This document shows positions 33,700-46,000 of a stretch of DNA of 64,000 bases, piece after piece (positions within the stretch are counted from its first letter, which is position 1; each line of letters starts with the position of its first letter). Source of the stretch: JASDSY01 sp041441465 (GTDB lineage Bacteria > Muiribacteriota > UBA9980). Below the pieces are notes generated by a model. The model made no database searches, was not told the origin of the DNA, and saw only the letters and a program-made list of their open reading frames with translations. Both the position numbers and the translations under genes were made by a program. The stretch lies in the NCBI GenBank assembly GCA_041441465.1, contig JASDSY010000026.1, positions 186,001-250,000 of the forward strand, in the 5' to 3' direction.

Positions 33700-35787
33700 T
33701 TAAAATAAAATTTTAATGAAAAACATCAAAACTAAAACAACAGCCAGAACGATATAAACGAAATTATCGGAAGTATATCCAAAATAATCCTGACACGAGC
33801 TTTTTGACTCTTTTGACAATAAGCGTTCATGCTCAAATTCATCGGCAGTTCCCTTAAATATATCACGCATGGCGGCTTTCGGAATTTTAGAACGGAAATC
33901 CTCCTCGGTGTCGTACTTTATTCCGTTATTTATGCTGATATAACGATAAAATAAAACGGCGTAAAATTCTATCACGTCCAGATTAAACTGCCTTAATATC
34001 TTCGTATATTCGTTTATGTGTTTTATAAAATCATCATTTTTCCTGGCACCTTTTATTTTTTCACATAATTCGCTCAGTATTCCGTGATTCTTACGCTCGG
34101 TTTCCTTCACGTGCCGGCCGGTACTCAAAGAGCTTTCCAATTTTTTTATATCTGCCTGCAGCTGTATGTTTCTTTTATTTAATTCATCATTTTCATCTTC
34201 GACTGCTTTCAAATCCTCGTTTGTTTTCTCGTTTAATTCCTTTTGCTTTTTCTTTATTTCAATAATTTCTTCTTCAAGTTTTTTTATTTTTCCGCTGTAA
34301 AAAAACTTGAACCATACACCGTTTATCTCTTTATACTTAATATCGATTTCGAATTTAAAGGCTTTTTCACTTTCTTTAAGCTGCTCAAGCCTTTTATTAA
34401 TTTTAGATTCATTTAATTTTATACGCTTGACATTCGAATCGTACTCGATCTGAAAATCGGATTTTTCCCTTTGAAAGCTTTTTATTTCTTCTTCGGTAAG
34501 GCTGATTTTATTCTTTTTTTCATTCAAAATGGCTTCGATTTTTTCAACCGCGCTTTCGATTTTAGCTTTTTCATCAAACGCGCAGCCGCCTGGCATAAAT
34601 ATAGGAGTTATTTTTTTGCCGTTTTTATCGGCGCATATTATTTCCTTATGCACTTCAGGCGAATTCAAAGAATTTTCAGAAACAAAAAGGAAAACCTCGC
34701 TGCAATTAATTATTTTGTTTTTTAATTCATTGTCCCAGTCAACGCCGGTTTTAATTCCTACGTCATACCAATAATCGTAATCCGCGCCGCTTAATATCGA
34801 AAGGAGCCTGTATACTTCAGCGCAGTCCTTGCGCGAATAGCTTATAAAAATAAAATCGGCGGCACGTTTTGAGCATAACGGTCTTTTCGAGTTAGCTGCT
34901 TCGCCTTTATTTTTAAGTCCAGCCGGCAACGCAGTTTTTTCTGAACGTTCATTCATTTTTTTAGACGAGTTGATTTTTTCGAGCACCGCCTGCGCGTGTT
35001 CAGCGACATTCTGGTTAACGTCCTTCAAGGCTTTCTGTAAAAGAGGACGCGCATTATCCGGCGTTATCGATTCCAGGACATATACAGCAGAATCGCGCAT
35101 CCATATTTCGCCGGACGAAATCATTCTTTCTAGCTTCGCAACCATAAGCAATTCATCAAATTTAGCAAGCGTTTTCAAAACATTCGCCCTTATCCTGTTA
35201 TCGTCATCGTTTATATATGGAACTAATAATTCAATAATCTTATCGGAATCTATGGACTCGAGACCTTCGACGGCGTTAGCGGCCACTCTTTTATCGGCAT
35301 GCTTCAAAAACGGCGCAATAACAGAGATATGGCTTTCATCGCCAAAATGACCAATTAATTTCAAAAGCGTTGCAATAACACGATCATCAGTCTCCATCCC
35401 CAGCCGCTCAATTAAAAAAGGCAATGCAGATTCATCGTTAACCCATAACAATTCTTTAAGTGCCGCCTGCTTTTCGCGCGAGCTGCCCGAAGAAATTATT
35501 GAATATAATTTACCGCCGTCATATTCTTCGGAACAGCTGTCAAATGCCGGCAGTGAATGAGCGCCCCCCGCAGTTGAATCAGCCGGCCGATAACCGCCGG
35601 AAAAATTCTTTATTGCCTTGCGCGCAAAGTACCTCACCGAAACGTCTGAATCAGCGGTAAGTTTATAAAGCTGTTCCAGAACTTCGCTGTCGTCATATTC
35701 GGAAATATTTTTTATAGCGTTTATTTTCAGGCGGCTGTCATTTGACAACATGCCCTTTAATAAAGCTTCCTTTTCGCTTTTACGCAT
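33700..35787 (-). CDS. HEAT-TIR-coiled-coil protein with C-terminal membrane anchor
   Basis: A 695-residue protein. Residues 1-275 form about seven HEAT repeats (for example DRVIATLLKLIGHFGDESHI). A TIR domain follows at 311-400: DFIFISYSRKDCAEVYRLL, YDYWYDVGIKTGVDWDNEL, FLFVSENSLNSPEVHKEII. The VHKE motif puts a glutamate (E382) where NAD-cleaving TIRs such as SARM1 have their catalytic one. Coiled coils occupy about 405-475 and 498-562, and a single membrane helix sits at 676-693 near the end, a tail anchor. A HEAT-sensor, TIR-effector order suggests a defence or signalling protein. TATAAT lies at 35808-35813 (minus); no clear ribosome site. The RyR gene follows. Confidence 0.85.
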   Translation of the reverse strand: MRKSEKEALLKGMLSNDSRLKINAIKNISEYDDSEVLEQLYKLTADSDVSVRYFARKAIKNFSGGYRPADSTAGGAHSLPAFDSCSEEYDGGKLYSIISSGSSREKQAALKELLWVNDESALPFLIERLGMETDDRVIATLLKLIGHFGDESHISVIAPFLKHADKRVAANAVEGLESIDSDKIIELLVPYINDDDNRIRANVLKTLAKFDELLMVAKLERMISSGEIWMRDSAVYVLESITPDNARPLLQKALKDVNQNVAEHAQAVLEKINSSKKMNERSEKTALPAGLKNKGEAANSKRPLCSKRAADFIFISYSRKDCAEVYRLLSILSGADYDYWYDVGIKTGVDWDNELKNKIINCSEVFLFVSENSLNSPEVHKEIICADKNGKKITPIFMPGGCAFDEKAKIESAVEKIEAILNEKKNKISLTEEEIKSFQREKSDFQIEYDSNVKRIKLNESKINKRLEQLKESEKAFKFEIDIKYKEINGVWFKFFYSGKIKKLEEEIIEIKKKQKELNEKTNEDLKAVEDENDELNKRNIQLQADIKKLESSLSTGRHVKETERKNHGILSELCEKIKGARKNDDFIKHINEYTKILRQFNLDVIEFYAVLFYRYISINNGIKYDTEEDFRSKIPKAAMRDIFKGTADEFEHERLLSKESKSSCQDYFGYTSDNFVYIVLAVVLVLMFFIKILF

Positions 35788-35974
35788 AATTTATATTATT
35801 TTACTATATTATAATCAATCAAAAAAATAAATTCTGACATCAATTACACTAAAATAAAAAAATGGAATATTTTCGGCATAATACGATGAATTCATCTTGA
35901 ATTACTTAAAATTTCACATATTATAAAAACTTAAAATCAGACATTTCAAAGTTTATATTTCCTTTTTAAAACAA

Positions 35975-36005
35975 TTGAACCACCTAATTTAAAAAGGTGG
36001 CTCAA
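35975..36005 (-). terminator. Terminator after the fibronectin-type lipoprotein (minus strand)
   Basis: TTGAACCACCT (35975-35985) pairs with AGGTGGCTCAA (35995-36005) with one G-T/A-C deviation; on the minus strand the stem is followed by TTGTTTT. Confidence 0.65.
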
Positions 36006-36053
36006 TTAAGATTTAAATTTATAACTTCAAGATCGGCAGACTTTTTATAATAA

Positions 36054-37010
36054 TTATTGTCCGTATATATTAAACACCGCTCGTCCGTCATTGCCGATAA
36101 CATAGTTTGCCGTTGATGCCGCGCTGGGAATTTCAAGGTTGACATTGGCGCCGGAACTTCCCGAAGTCGCTTCATCCAGAACGATACGGTCGAATACCGG
36201 GCCGGCTGTGCTATAATCAGGGAACTCAAGAGTAATCGGAGTTCCAGGTGCCAGAGCAAGGCCTGTAACAATGAGCTGCCACTGTTTGGTAATCGCTGAA
36301 TGCATGCTGCTTGTTAATTGTTCAGACGCTTTCTCGCCGAAATAAGCGTAAATATTTTTAGTCGCCGCGTCCGGAGGCAATTTAGCGTCAAAACCGACTT
36401 TTGAATCATACGCATTATCGGCAGCATTGCCCTGAACGCCAAAGTATGTTTCATAATAATCGGCAGGACTGTTTTTTAATGAAATTTTTATTTTAGCGCG
36501 CCACGGCACTTTGATAGATGGAGTCGTCACATTTGAAATCGCCGAATAATCAGTAGAATTTTGAGAACGCACACACCAGAATAATCCGCTGCCTGGCTTA
36601 GCAATAGAAGAATTAATCATAGCGCCGGCGCCGGTCGCGATAATCTGAGCGGTTTCCTGTATTCCTGCCGCTTTCGGAGTTATAGCGGCGCTGAAATTTA
36701 CCTGCGATAATTGTAAAAATCCGCTTTCATCGATAGTCGAAGCCGTAGAATATCTGACATCGTAGGCCTGAAGCGCCGAACTGCCATGAGAAGGCGTGGT
36801 CCATTTTAACACGATCACGCCGTAAGTATCGCCGTCAGCGACAGTCAGATTTGTAACAGCCGACGGAGGGGTCGTTACCGGAACCGGCGGTTCAGGCGTA
36901 GGAGTGCTTCCGCCGCCGCCGCCCCCGCCGCCGCATGCAGACACCGTAATAAGCAGCATCATAAATATCATTATAGTAAAAATATGCTTGAGTGTTTTTC
37001 TGTTTTTCAT
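36054..37010 (-). CDS. Lipoprotein with fibronectin type III-like domain
   Basis: A 318-residue lipoprotein: signal peptide MKNRKTLKHIFTIMIFMMLL, lipobox SAC, then a run of eight glycines, a Pro/Thr-rich spacer and a fibronectin III-like domain (PPSAVTNLTVADGDTYGVIV, LKWTTPSHGSSALQAYDVRY). The remainder is beta-rich with no catalytic motif. The ATG overlaps the stop of the giant gene (TAATG), so both are translated from one mRNA, and the lipoprotein may anchor or receive the giant protein. That partnership is inference from coupling. No second half of known family recognised. Confidence 0.8.
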   Translation of the reverse strand: MKNRKTLKHIFTIMIFMMLLITVSACGGGGGGGGSTPTPEPPVPVTTPPSAVTNLTVADGDTYGVIVLKWTTPSHGSSALQAYDVRYSTASTIDESGFLQLSQVNFSAAITPKAAGIQETAQIIATGAGAMINSSIAKPGSGLFWCVRSQNSTDYSAISNVTTPSIKVPWRAKIKISLKNSPADYYETYFGVQGNAADNAYDSKVGFDAKLPPDAATKNIYAYFGEKASEQLTSSMHSAITKQWQLIVTGLALAPGTPITLEFPDYSTAGPVFDRIVLDEATSGSSGANVNLEIPSAASTANYVIGNDGRAVFNIYGQ

Positions 37011-40000
37011 TATTTCATCTCCGGTGTATATATTATTTCAAAATTATGCTTATTGCCGTCAATTGCAAGTTTATACCTCGGGTTTTTACGCATGTCAGTT
37101 TCGGTATTTAAAGTCTTATCAACCAGCATAAAAGTGCCGGCCGCCGGCATCGCTTTTGCATCCCAATATAAATAACCGTCCTGATAGTCGACTCCCCTTG
37201 AAACAACGTCGAAACTCCATTTTAAAGAAGCCGTTCCGGAACCAGCCGGCGAAGTTAAAGGCGCTCTCACATCCGAAGATAACACATAAGATTCGCCAGC
37301 GGCGGTTTTATTGAAATACATAGCCACATAAGGGTCAGGCGGCATTAATTTTATTACGTCGCACATATCTATGCCGTCCTCACCGACATAATCTATGCCA
37401 AAGAAACCGCACGAATCGGTAAATTGCTTATTCGCCGTCTCGATTCCGATATTAACACGCCAGTATTTGCTCTCGTCCAGAGTTATTTTAGGGCTGCGTC
37501 CGCCTGCCGGCGCGCCTATAAATCTTTGAAGATTAGGATACTTAGCAGCCAGCGCCATAAGCTTTTTAGATGAAAGCGCAGTTTGCGGCACCCTATAAAT
37601 ACGTAATATCAAATTATCGACATTCGAATATATAAAGAACGCATCAGTTTTTTTGAGCTTAAATGTGGTATCAGTAAGAAGTCCCGTAACGATACTTCCA
37701 GATACACCCGACTTATTAAACGTATAAATATTATTCCTGATGACGCCTTTGCCCGTCGCGACATACACATCATCAACCGAAGCGTTAGCATCATTAAGCC
37801 TGAATTTGAAATTCAAATTATTGACAGTTTCGTTATTCGAGTAATTAAAAGGAACCGCAAGCTGGTTAAACCCTTTAACAAGCGGTATCTCAAAATAAGC
37901 GGCAGTTGACGGCAGCGTATTTCCGTCGATTTTTACTTCGATCGACGAATCATTGTTCATATAAAGCCAGTAGCCGCGGCCCGGTTCAACAGCCATCGGA
38001 GAATCGAGATAATCGCCGTTATAAATCAATATTTGGTTTCCTTTTCTGCCGTATAATATGAACTGCGAAGTTATCGAAGAGAATATTTCTGGTATGGTTT
38101 TAGCCTTCGGATAGAGCGGTACTGAAATCATATTCCACCCTTTCGAAACGCTGAAACTTACGTTCTTGTCTTCGGAATCAACAGCCGCAGTCGAAAACCG
38201 CCATATTGTTTTAGTCATCGTATTTCCTGCATTATCTTTAATATTTTCAATTACAGCCTGATACGATGTCCCTTGAGCCAGATTGACGTCCGGCTTAAAC
38301 GCGACTTCATACAACGAATCATTATAATAAATCTTACCTTTGACGATAGCGCCGCTTGACAAATCATTCAGCGTTATCGAATTATAAGTCGTCGATGAAT
38401 TGAGTTTTTTGTCAAAATATACATTTAGCGTCGTGGTAAGCGAAACATTTTCCTGATTGTTATAAGGCGCATATGAAAGCACCTTAGGCGGAGTGGTATC
38501 GCTCTGGCCGCCGCCGCTGCCGCCGGTTCCTACCGGATTAAATATGATGCTGAACTGGCGTGCCGCAGCCGATGTAGTAAAGGTATAACTAGAGTATTTT
38601 TTCATGTCTACCGTACTGCCGTCAGTTTTATCATATAAAATCAACTCGTAATCGAAAGTCGTGATTGTATCACGAAGTGCCTGCCATGAAATCGTAGCTT
38701 TCTGGTTAGCGCTGTCAGTTTCAACATTAAAATTCCAGCGTTTGCGCACCGCTTCTACCTTCTGGAAATATGAGGCATATTTAGTTCCGTCTTTGACAAG
38801 GTTAAAATAAGATGATATATATCCGCCACGCGCAAGTTCTTTAGCGTAAGGCTTCATGACATCGAGCTCAACATCGTTTGCCAAATTTTCAGAAGCGAAC
38901 TCGCTCAAACCGAAGTAATTATAATCATCCTTAAAATTCTGGCACGCAACAGAAACTTTATACCATAAATTTTTGTCATCGGAAGGCGATTTTTGCAGCG
39001 TCAAACCGTAAGGCGGAATCGGATATTTATTGACTTCCTCGTTTGTAACAAATACCGGAGGAATCCGCAAAACGCAATATTCGTTCGAATATATGTAATA
39101 ACCGCAAAACGGCATTAAATGGCCTGTCCTGTGGTTTAACGAGAATGTGGTTTTTAAGTTGTAATCGTAGTCATAAGACCAGAAAGCGTGGTCAGTGAAC
39201 GTATTCTGGACTGAAAATACAGGTACTTCCGAAGTAGATCCGTTGCTGAACTTTTTAAATATCGTGCATTTTTCAGCATTGACGCGCGCCGCATAAGGAA
39301 TAGCAACCATATTCCAGCCTGGTTTAAGATCGATTTCAAATTTTGTCATCGGCGAGCTCATTTCATAACCGCCAGCTTCGAGCGCTATGTCACTCGAAGC
39401 GCTTGAAAACAGCCAGTAACCGACACCAGGTTTTATAGTGGTAGTAACCTTGCTCGAACTGCCTATGCCATCCCAAATCGTATATGTTCCAGGTGTAAGC
39501 GCACTGAACATTGTGTTGACATCAGTCGAAACAGGCACTAGCGGCAGGCTGAAGAAATAATATTTCTGAGGCTTAATATTATAAGGCATTGAAATTTTAG
39601 TCTTAGCCAAAGAAAGATTTTTCACTTCAGTTTCAGTTTCATTTCCGTTGCTGTCTTTGCCGGCAAATATAAATGTAACAGGTTCGGCTGTAATTGAAGA
39701 CGCTTCAAGCGTTCCCGTATAATAAGTGACCGAATCTATAATGATAGGAACTATCGGTATTTCAATAGGAGCGCTAGTACCAAATTTAGCTTTCAGCCTA
39801 GGTACGCCAACTATTGTTTCATTCGGCTTAGCAGTTACGGCAATTGATGTCGGATAATTTGGACTTGACGGATTAGCGCCGACCGTAGCTGTCGGCCCGG
39901 TTGTATCCACTTTAAAATACCACGGATTAAGCCCAAGAGTATCCGCTTGAAGCTTATTGCCAAGCTCATCTTCGCAGGCAATTATTTTTACTTCAATCGA

Positions 40001-43000
40001 TCCTTCACGAAGTGTTATACCGCCTGCCGTTGGATTAAAAGTAAGAGTGTCATCGCTATCGGTATAAGTTATTAAAGTCGAACCGGCATTATAACTATAA
40101 GTTATGCCGCCTACCGCAAGCTTTAATGTCGATAGCTTTATTTGCGATTTATCCGAAGTAAGCTGCATTTTTATAACCTGTTTATTATTTGTTACGGTAG
40201 AATTACGCGCCGGTGTAGTATCACCGAATACATACGGACCGGAGGCAATCATCGCAAACACTGACTTATAATCTGAAACCATACGGTTGCCGTAACTATC
40301 GGCAACGCCATCAACCGAGCCGCCAAGCACTGTAATTTCGCAGCTTCCTTCCGAAAAGGTTAAACCGGCGCTTGCAACGTCAATTGACACTTTCGGTTTG
40401 AAATATATAACGCCCGGATCACCCACTTTAAGGGTTTTATCGGCTTTTACATTACCGCCGAAATCGATGTTACGTATCCTGACTCTTATCGTGGATGAAT
40501 TAATGTCACCTGTGTAGGAAACTCCAAAAATCGCCTGAGGATTATCCTTCAATTCAAACGATATTGTCGGTCTTAAAGTATTGCCAATAGAGCCATTGGC
40601 TGGACTCATCGAACCGGCCGCCACAAAAGGCGGTTCTTTGTCGTAATATACATTCCAAATATATGATTTAGTGATCGCATTTCCCAATTCATCTGAAACA
40701 GCCGTAACTTCAAGCGTATTAATTCCGTTTACCATGCTGTTTAACTGCAGCTTATATTCCATTTTGCCTGCGGCTGAATTAAAATTACCGGCCGGTATAG
40801 TAATTTCATTGGTTTCATTAACTCTTATTTTGATTGAATCCGTCTTAACTTTCGAATAACTGTCTATGATTGTAACGCTAACAGTCGTGTCTGAAACACC
40901 GATTACTCCGCGATTAGGCGGATAAGGCATAGACATTACAGGCGGCGTTACATCGTTAATAAACGACCAGCTGTTAGAAGCGCCAAGGCGTGAGTCGTCT
41001 GACGGCCTTATGCGGTTTCCAAGAAGGTCATACGCATCAGTTATCGCGCATGTTACCTGACCTGAGCCCGGCCTGTAAGAAGCAGGAATTTGAGATACTT
41101 TCAGTATGAGCCTGTACTGCTTCGAGCTGTTATTAATTCCTGAAATATCAAACAACGAAGAATCCGAAATAGTGGAATACTCTTTTGAATTAACCACTAC
41201 CTTCACAGGCTTCGAAACATCGATAAGCGAAATTTCACTTGACAAAGCAAACGATATTTCATCAGTCAGCTTGACTACATTTCCAGATGAAGGCCATGGA
41301 TTACGAGCAATCGGTCCAAGCGTGTTTACGACAAACGAGAATGAGTTTTTAGAGCCGGGTTCGAGAATATTTCCCAAAGAATCAGTCAATTCTTTGAGTA
41401 CGACGGTCGCAGTCCCGTCTGGAAGCGTCAATACCGGCGAGCTTTTTGAAGGATCAAAAATAAATTCGCCGAGTTCTACGGAATAGCTTATTCTAACATC
41501 ATTAGATAAAATAGGAACTTCTGTAGTGGTATCTTTCGATGTATAGTATTGAATGCCCATTTTAAATGAAAGCTTATCGATATTAGATTTATTGTTATAA
41601 TCACGAACTGCAAATTTCAACACAGGGCTTTTGCTTGATATAGTGTTTTCGATAGAACCGCAAAGCAACGAATTGGTAACTACATACGGGCCTTTTTTAT
41701 CGAGATAATAACTCCATTGTATAGGCTTAGCCTGCAAGCTATTACCCGCAAAATTTTTGACCTCGTTTATGGTAACCGTAATAGTGCCGTCCTCGAAAAG
41801 GGTTGAAATCGGATTAACACCGCTGCCTATATACTTTACAGGATCGATCGAATAAACGAACGTCGACTTATTGTATGTGACGCCGTGAACCTCGTCGGTA
41901 CCGATAATGTTCCATGAAGTTTCACCGCCGGAGCTCTTAATATTTTTAACTGTAACATTGAAAGAAGAATCATTTATTTCGGTAACTCCGGTAATAGCTC
42001 CGGTCTGATTCAATTTAAACGATATAATAGAATTTGAATTAGCCGTAGTTATATCCTTTGGAGTAAATGAATCCAAGTATACTGCAGGGCCTGCCTCGCT
42101 CACATAGAATTTCCATTGTTTAGGCTTATTTTGCAAAGAATTGCCGGCAATATCCTTGACCTCTTTCAACGCAATATTATTAAGGCCGGCAGAATATTTA
42201 GTAAGAACCGTGCTTGCAATATTAAAAGTTATCAATTTCGTGGGTTTGTCATAACTCATGCCTGAATTAGTTATTTCATGACCATTAACGACAAATGTCG
42301 TCTGAGTTAAGTCAACATCGTTAACCTCATTAATTTTAACTTTAACGCTGACCGCGGCGTTTGTCACAACCGAATTATCTGCAGGCTCGACGCTGACAAC
42401 CGCGGGGCCGGTATTATCGACTGTAAAACTGAAATTATAAGGCGTCGGCATAGCTACATTCAGATCGTTTTTCAAAGTTTTTAAAGTGACAGTAACCGGT
42501 CCGTCGTTGTCTAATAAGCTGAAACTATTAACCGCAATTTCAAGGCTGCCGGTAACACCAAGCGGGCTGCCCTTAGCCGTATATTTTATGGTAGAGTCAT
42601 TTACGGCCTGTTCGGCGCCGCCGTTAATAGAAACACGTATCGAGCTTTTATCCAGCAATGTCGAATTCGAAGTCTTCAGGTCAAACCTTAAAACAGCCGT
42701 ATCTTTGCCCAATTTATTTATAATATCGCCTGATTTAGCTTCGCCGGAACTCCATACTAACTTAGAGCCGGTAACATACGGAGTTGACGAATTAACATTA
42801 AAACTCCAATGATAATTTGAAAGCGTATTTTCCAAATCGTCTTTTACCGTGACATAAATATCAACCGGTCCGTCGCTGAATCCTTTCTTGCCATTAGTAT
42901 ATCCTGAAAAATTTTCCGGAATAAACCTTATTTCCCCTGAATCCTCGTTAAAAGTAACAGGACTGCCCGGCGTTCCTGAATAGTAAAAAGTAGATGACGC

Positions 43001-46000
43001 ATCTGCGATATTTGAGTTTACGATTTTCATGTAAAGCGCGTTATCTGTTAATTTTATTTTCCCGAGGTCGTCTTTTACCTTCAAGATTATTACGGACAGT
43101 GAATCACCGACTGTCGAACCGCTTGGAGGAGTTTCAGAACCGGCAATTACATAAGGCGGCTTAGTGTCAAGCTGGAACTGCCAATTACCGCTAAATTCAT
43201 GATTGTTCAAATCCGAGCCTTTAAGAGAAACCGAAATTGTGCCTTCCGGCAATATATTGAGCCCGGTCTTGTTGAATTTCAAAATTTTAGTGACAGTATC
43301 ATATTCAAGGTAATTATTAGGCGAAGCATCCTGCAAAGTAAATGTGCGTCCGGTTAAATCCGGATATTGCAGAGATAATTTAATACTTGCCCCATCAATT
43401 CCTGAACCATTTTCGGCAAATTGAAATTCAAGGTCCTTGTTTTTCGTACGTCTTGCCGAAGCCGGCGGCTTAATCATATCCACCGTCGGCGCTTTAGTGT
43501 CAAGAAGGAACTGCCATGTTATAGGCTGACCCGTAAGCGGATTGGCGCAACGATCAAAACACCCGCTGATTTGAACTTCGACCGTGCAATCATCAACGGC
43601 CGAGCCGTCCTTATATTTGCCAAAATCGGGTCTTACCAATAAAACATAAGTCTGCGGGTTATAAATTATCGAGTTAATCTTAAATTCCTTGCTATTTGAA
43701 GCATTTCGAATCAAAACGGAAGAGGTTTCAATGCCTGAAGTAACATCTTTAAGTATGACTGAAATATATGTACTTGCAGTATCAGAAATATAACTTCCCT
43801 GCTGAGGAATTTGATTATAAGCTATCGGCCTGACCGTATCGCAGACAAAAGTGAATTTATAATTAGGCGGAGTAATACCAGAAGGGCTGCCGGCGCCATT
43901 ATAACCGGCGTTATCATTGCATTGCAGCAATTCTACAGTAACCGATCCTTCAGGGTATGGGTTGGCCGCTTTCGGCTTATAAGTTAATAACAATGATTTG
44001 GTATCATAATTGAGCTCAGGATCGACGCCGCATTGATAAACATTGCCAAGCACTTTGAGCTTAATTGTAGAAACATTAACTTGCGAGCCGCGGCCGTCGT
44101 CAATTTTTACCGAAATAGTGCCGTCGTTTTGATTAATATACTTAGCTTCAGTCTGGCTCAATAAAATTTCACTCGAGGCAGGCGATTTAAAAGTACCGTC
44201 TTCGTTATAATTTAGCTTATATTTATATATCAGCGTACTATCAAGTATTTTCGGCGCATTCAAATCGACCGTAAATTTAAGCTTATAAGGTTTAGCCACG
44301 GCCGGCGACGCAGGAATTATCTTATAACTGTGGCCCGCGTTATCTTTTAATTCGAGCAAAGTAATTTCAGCCGTTCCGTCATCATATTCAGGAATAGGCT
44401 TAAATGTAAGTTTTTTACGATTAGGCTGACCTGCCGCCGGCGAGTCTTCAAGCGAAAGATTAGTTCCGATTTCGACGGTATCGAAAGTTTTTTGTGAAAC
44501 CACGCCGATTTCATAGTAAATCGGCAGCAAGCGTATTGAGTTTGTGTCAATACCAGACCCGAATTGGCCGTCATCTATATAAACTACTACTTCCTGTGTT
44601 TTTTGAGTCACAATGCCGTTATTAACAGGAGTGACTATGGAATAATCAAGCTCAGGCGCATTCAAATCGAGATAAAAATTCCAGCTGAGCGGATAAGGCG
44701 ATGAAGTATAGTTCTGGCCGAGCTTATCTTTAGCCTGTTTGAGAGTAACATTGATTTTGCCTTCGCTAAGAGGTACACCGGTCGGAGCGGCAAATTTTAA
44801 CACATGAGTAACGGTATCGTAAGTTAAACCGCTTCCAGCGATTATCTTAATATCGCCGCGATTATTAACGCCGTTTTCAGTTATATTCAATATTACCGAG
44901 TTTGTGTCAATACCCGGGGAACCGCTTGCCGGTTCAAGCAATATTTTAATTTCATAATAAGCGTCATCGGCGATACTGCTGTTTATCAAAGGCTGAATTA
45001 TCGAAGCTACCGGCGGCGCGCTCACTATTGAAAATGTATATTTCAGAGGTTTTGTGGAACCTGAATTAACGATATAATCCCAGCCTGCATTATCCTGGGC
45101 AGTGTCCAAGGTTATTTCCCAGGTGCCTGCGGCAGAATATGCCGACGCGCTTGTAAATTTCAAGGTGTTAGCGCCGTTATATGTCAGCTGCGGATCGCCC
45201 CAATTATAGGATGTGCTAATATTCGACGGATTTTTAACCGTAATTTTAATAGTATTCAGATTGATGCCTGAACCAGTGCCGGCCGACGCGCCGCCGTAGT
45301 CATCAGTCAAGCTGAATAATACGTCAAAATTTGATTTATTGATGTAATTATTACCGTTAACAATCTGAATATCAGGCGAAGTAAGGTTGGTAGCGATTCC
45401 GGAAGCTAACGGAGCTTTAGTATCAACTTTAAAGGACCATGAAACAAATGCAGGCAGGTCCTTAAATGTCTTTTTCTCCTTGGCATGTTTTAATATTACC
45501 GTATTGGTTCCTTCGTTCCAGCGGTAATCAACGTGCGCCGGGTCTAAAACATCGTTATTAGGCTTAAATCGCAGCAATTTTGTAGCCTCGACATATTCGT
45601 AATAATAGCTTTCAGGACTTGCCGGAAACTGGGCCATATTGCCGTTATATAAAAATTCGACTGTCGAGGTGTCAATTCCAAAAGCATGGAAGAGTTTAAT
45701 TCCGACTTCTACCGAGTTGTCTTTTACAATCGAGCCATCCGGCGGGTAAGGAAGAATCGCAGTCGGCGCGCTGTTATTTATATAAAACGTCCATTTATTA
45801 GTTGATTTTTTCTGAAGCGCATATTTAAAGGCGGAAGCATCGTTTATATCCAGAATCTCAACGGTGCATGTGCATGAATCGCCTATCATCGCACCGGTAA
45901 TGTTAGTATTTGGCAGCGAATAAGTAAACTTATAATTGCCGTTGCCGTTATTTACAATAGCGATAGCGCTTGTCGAAGTATCGGTAATCGAATTACCTGA

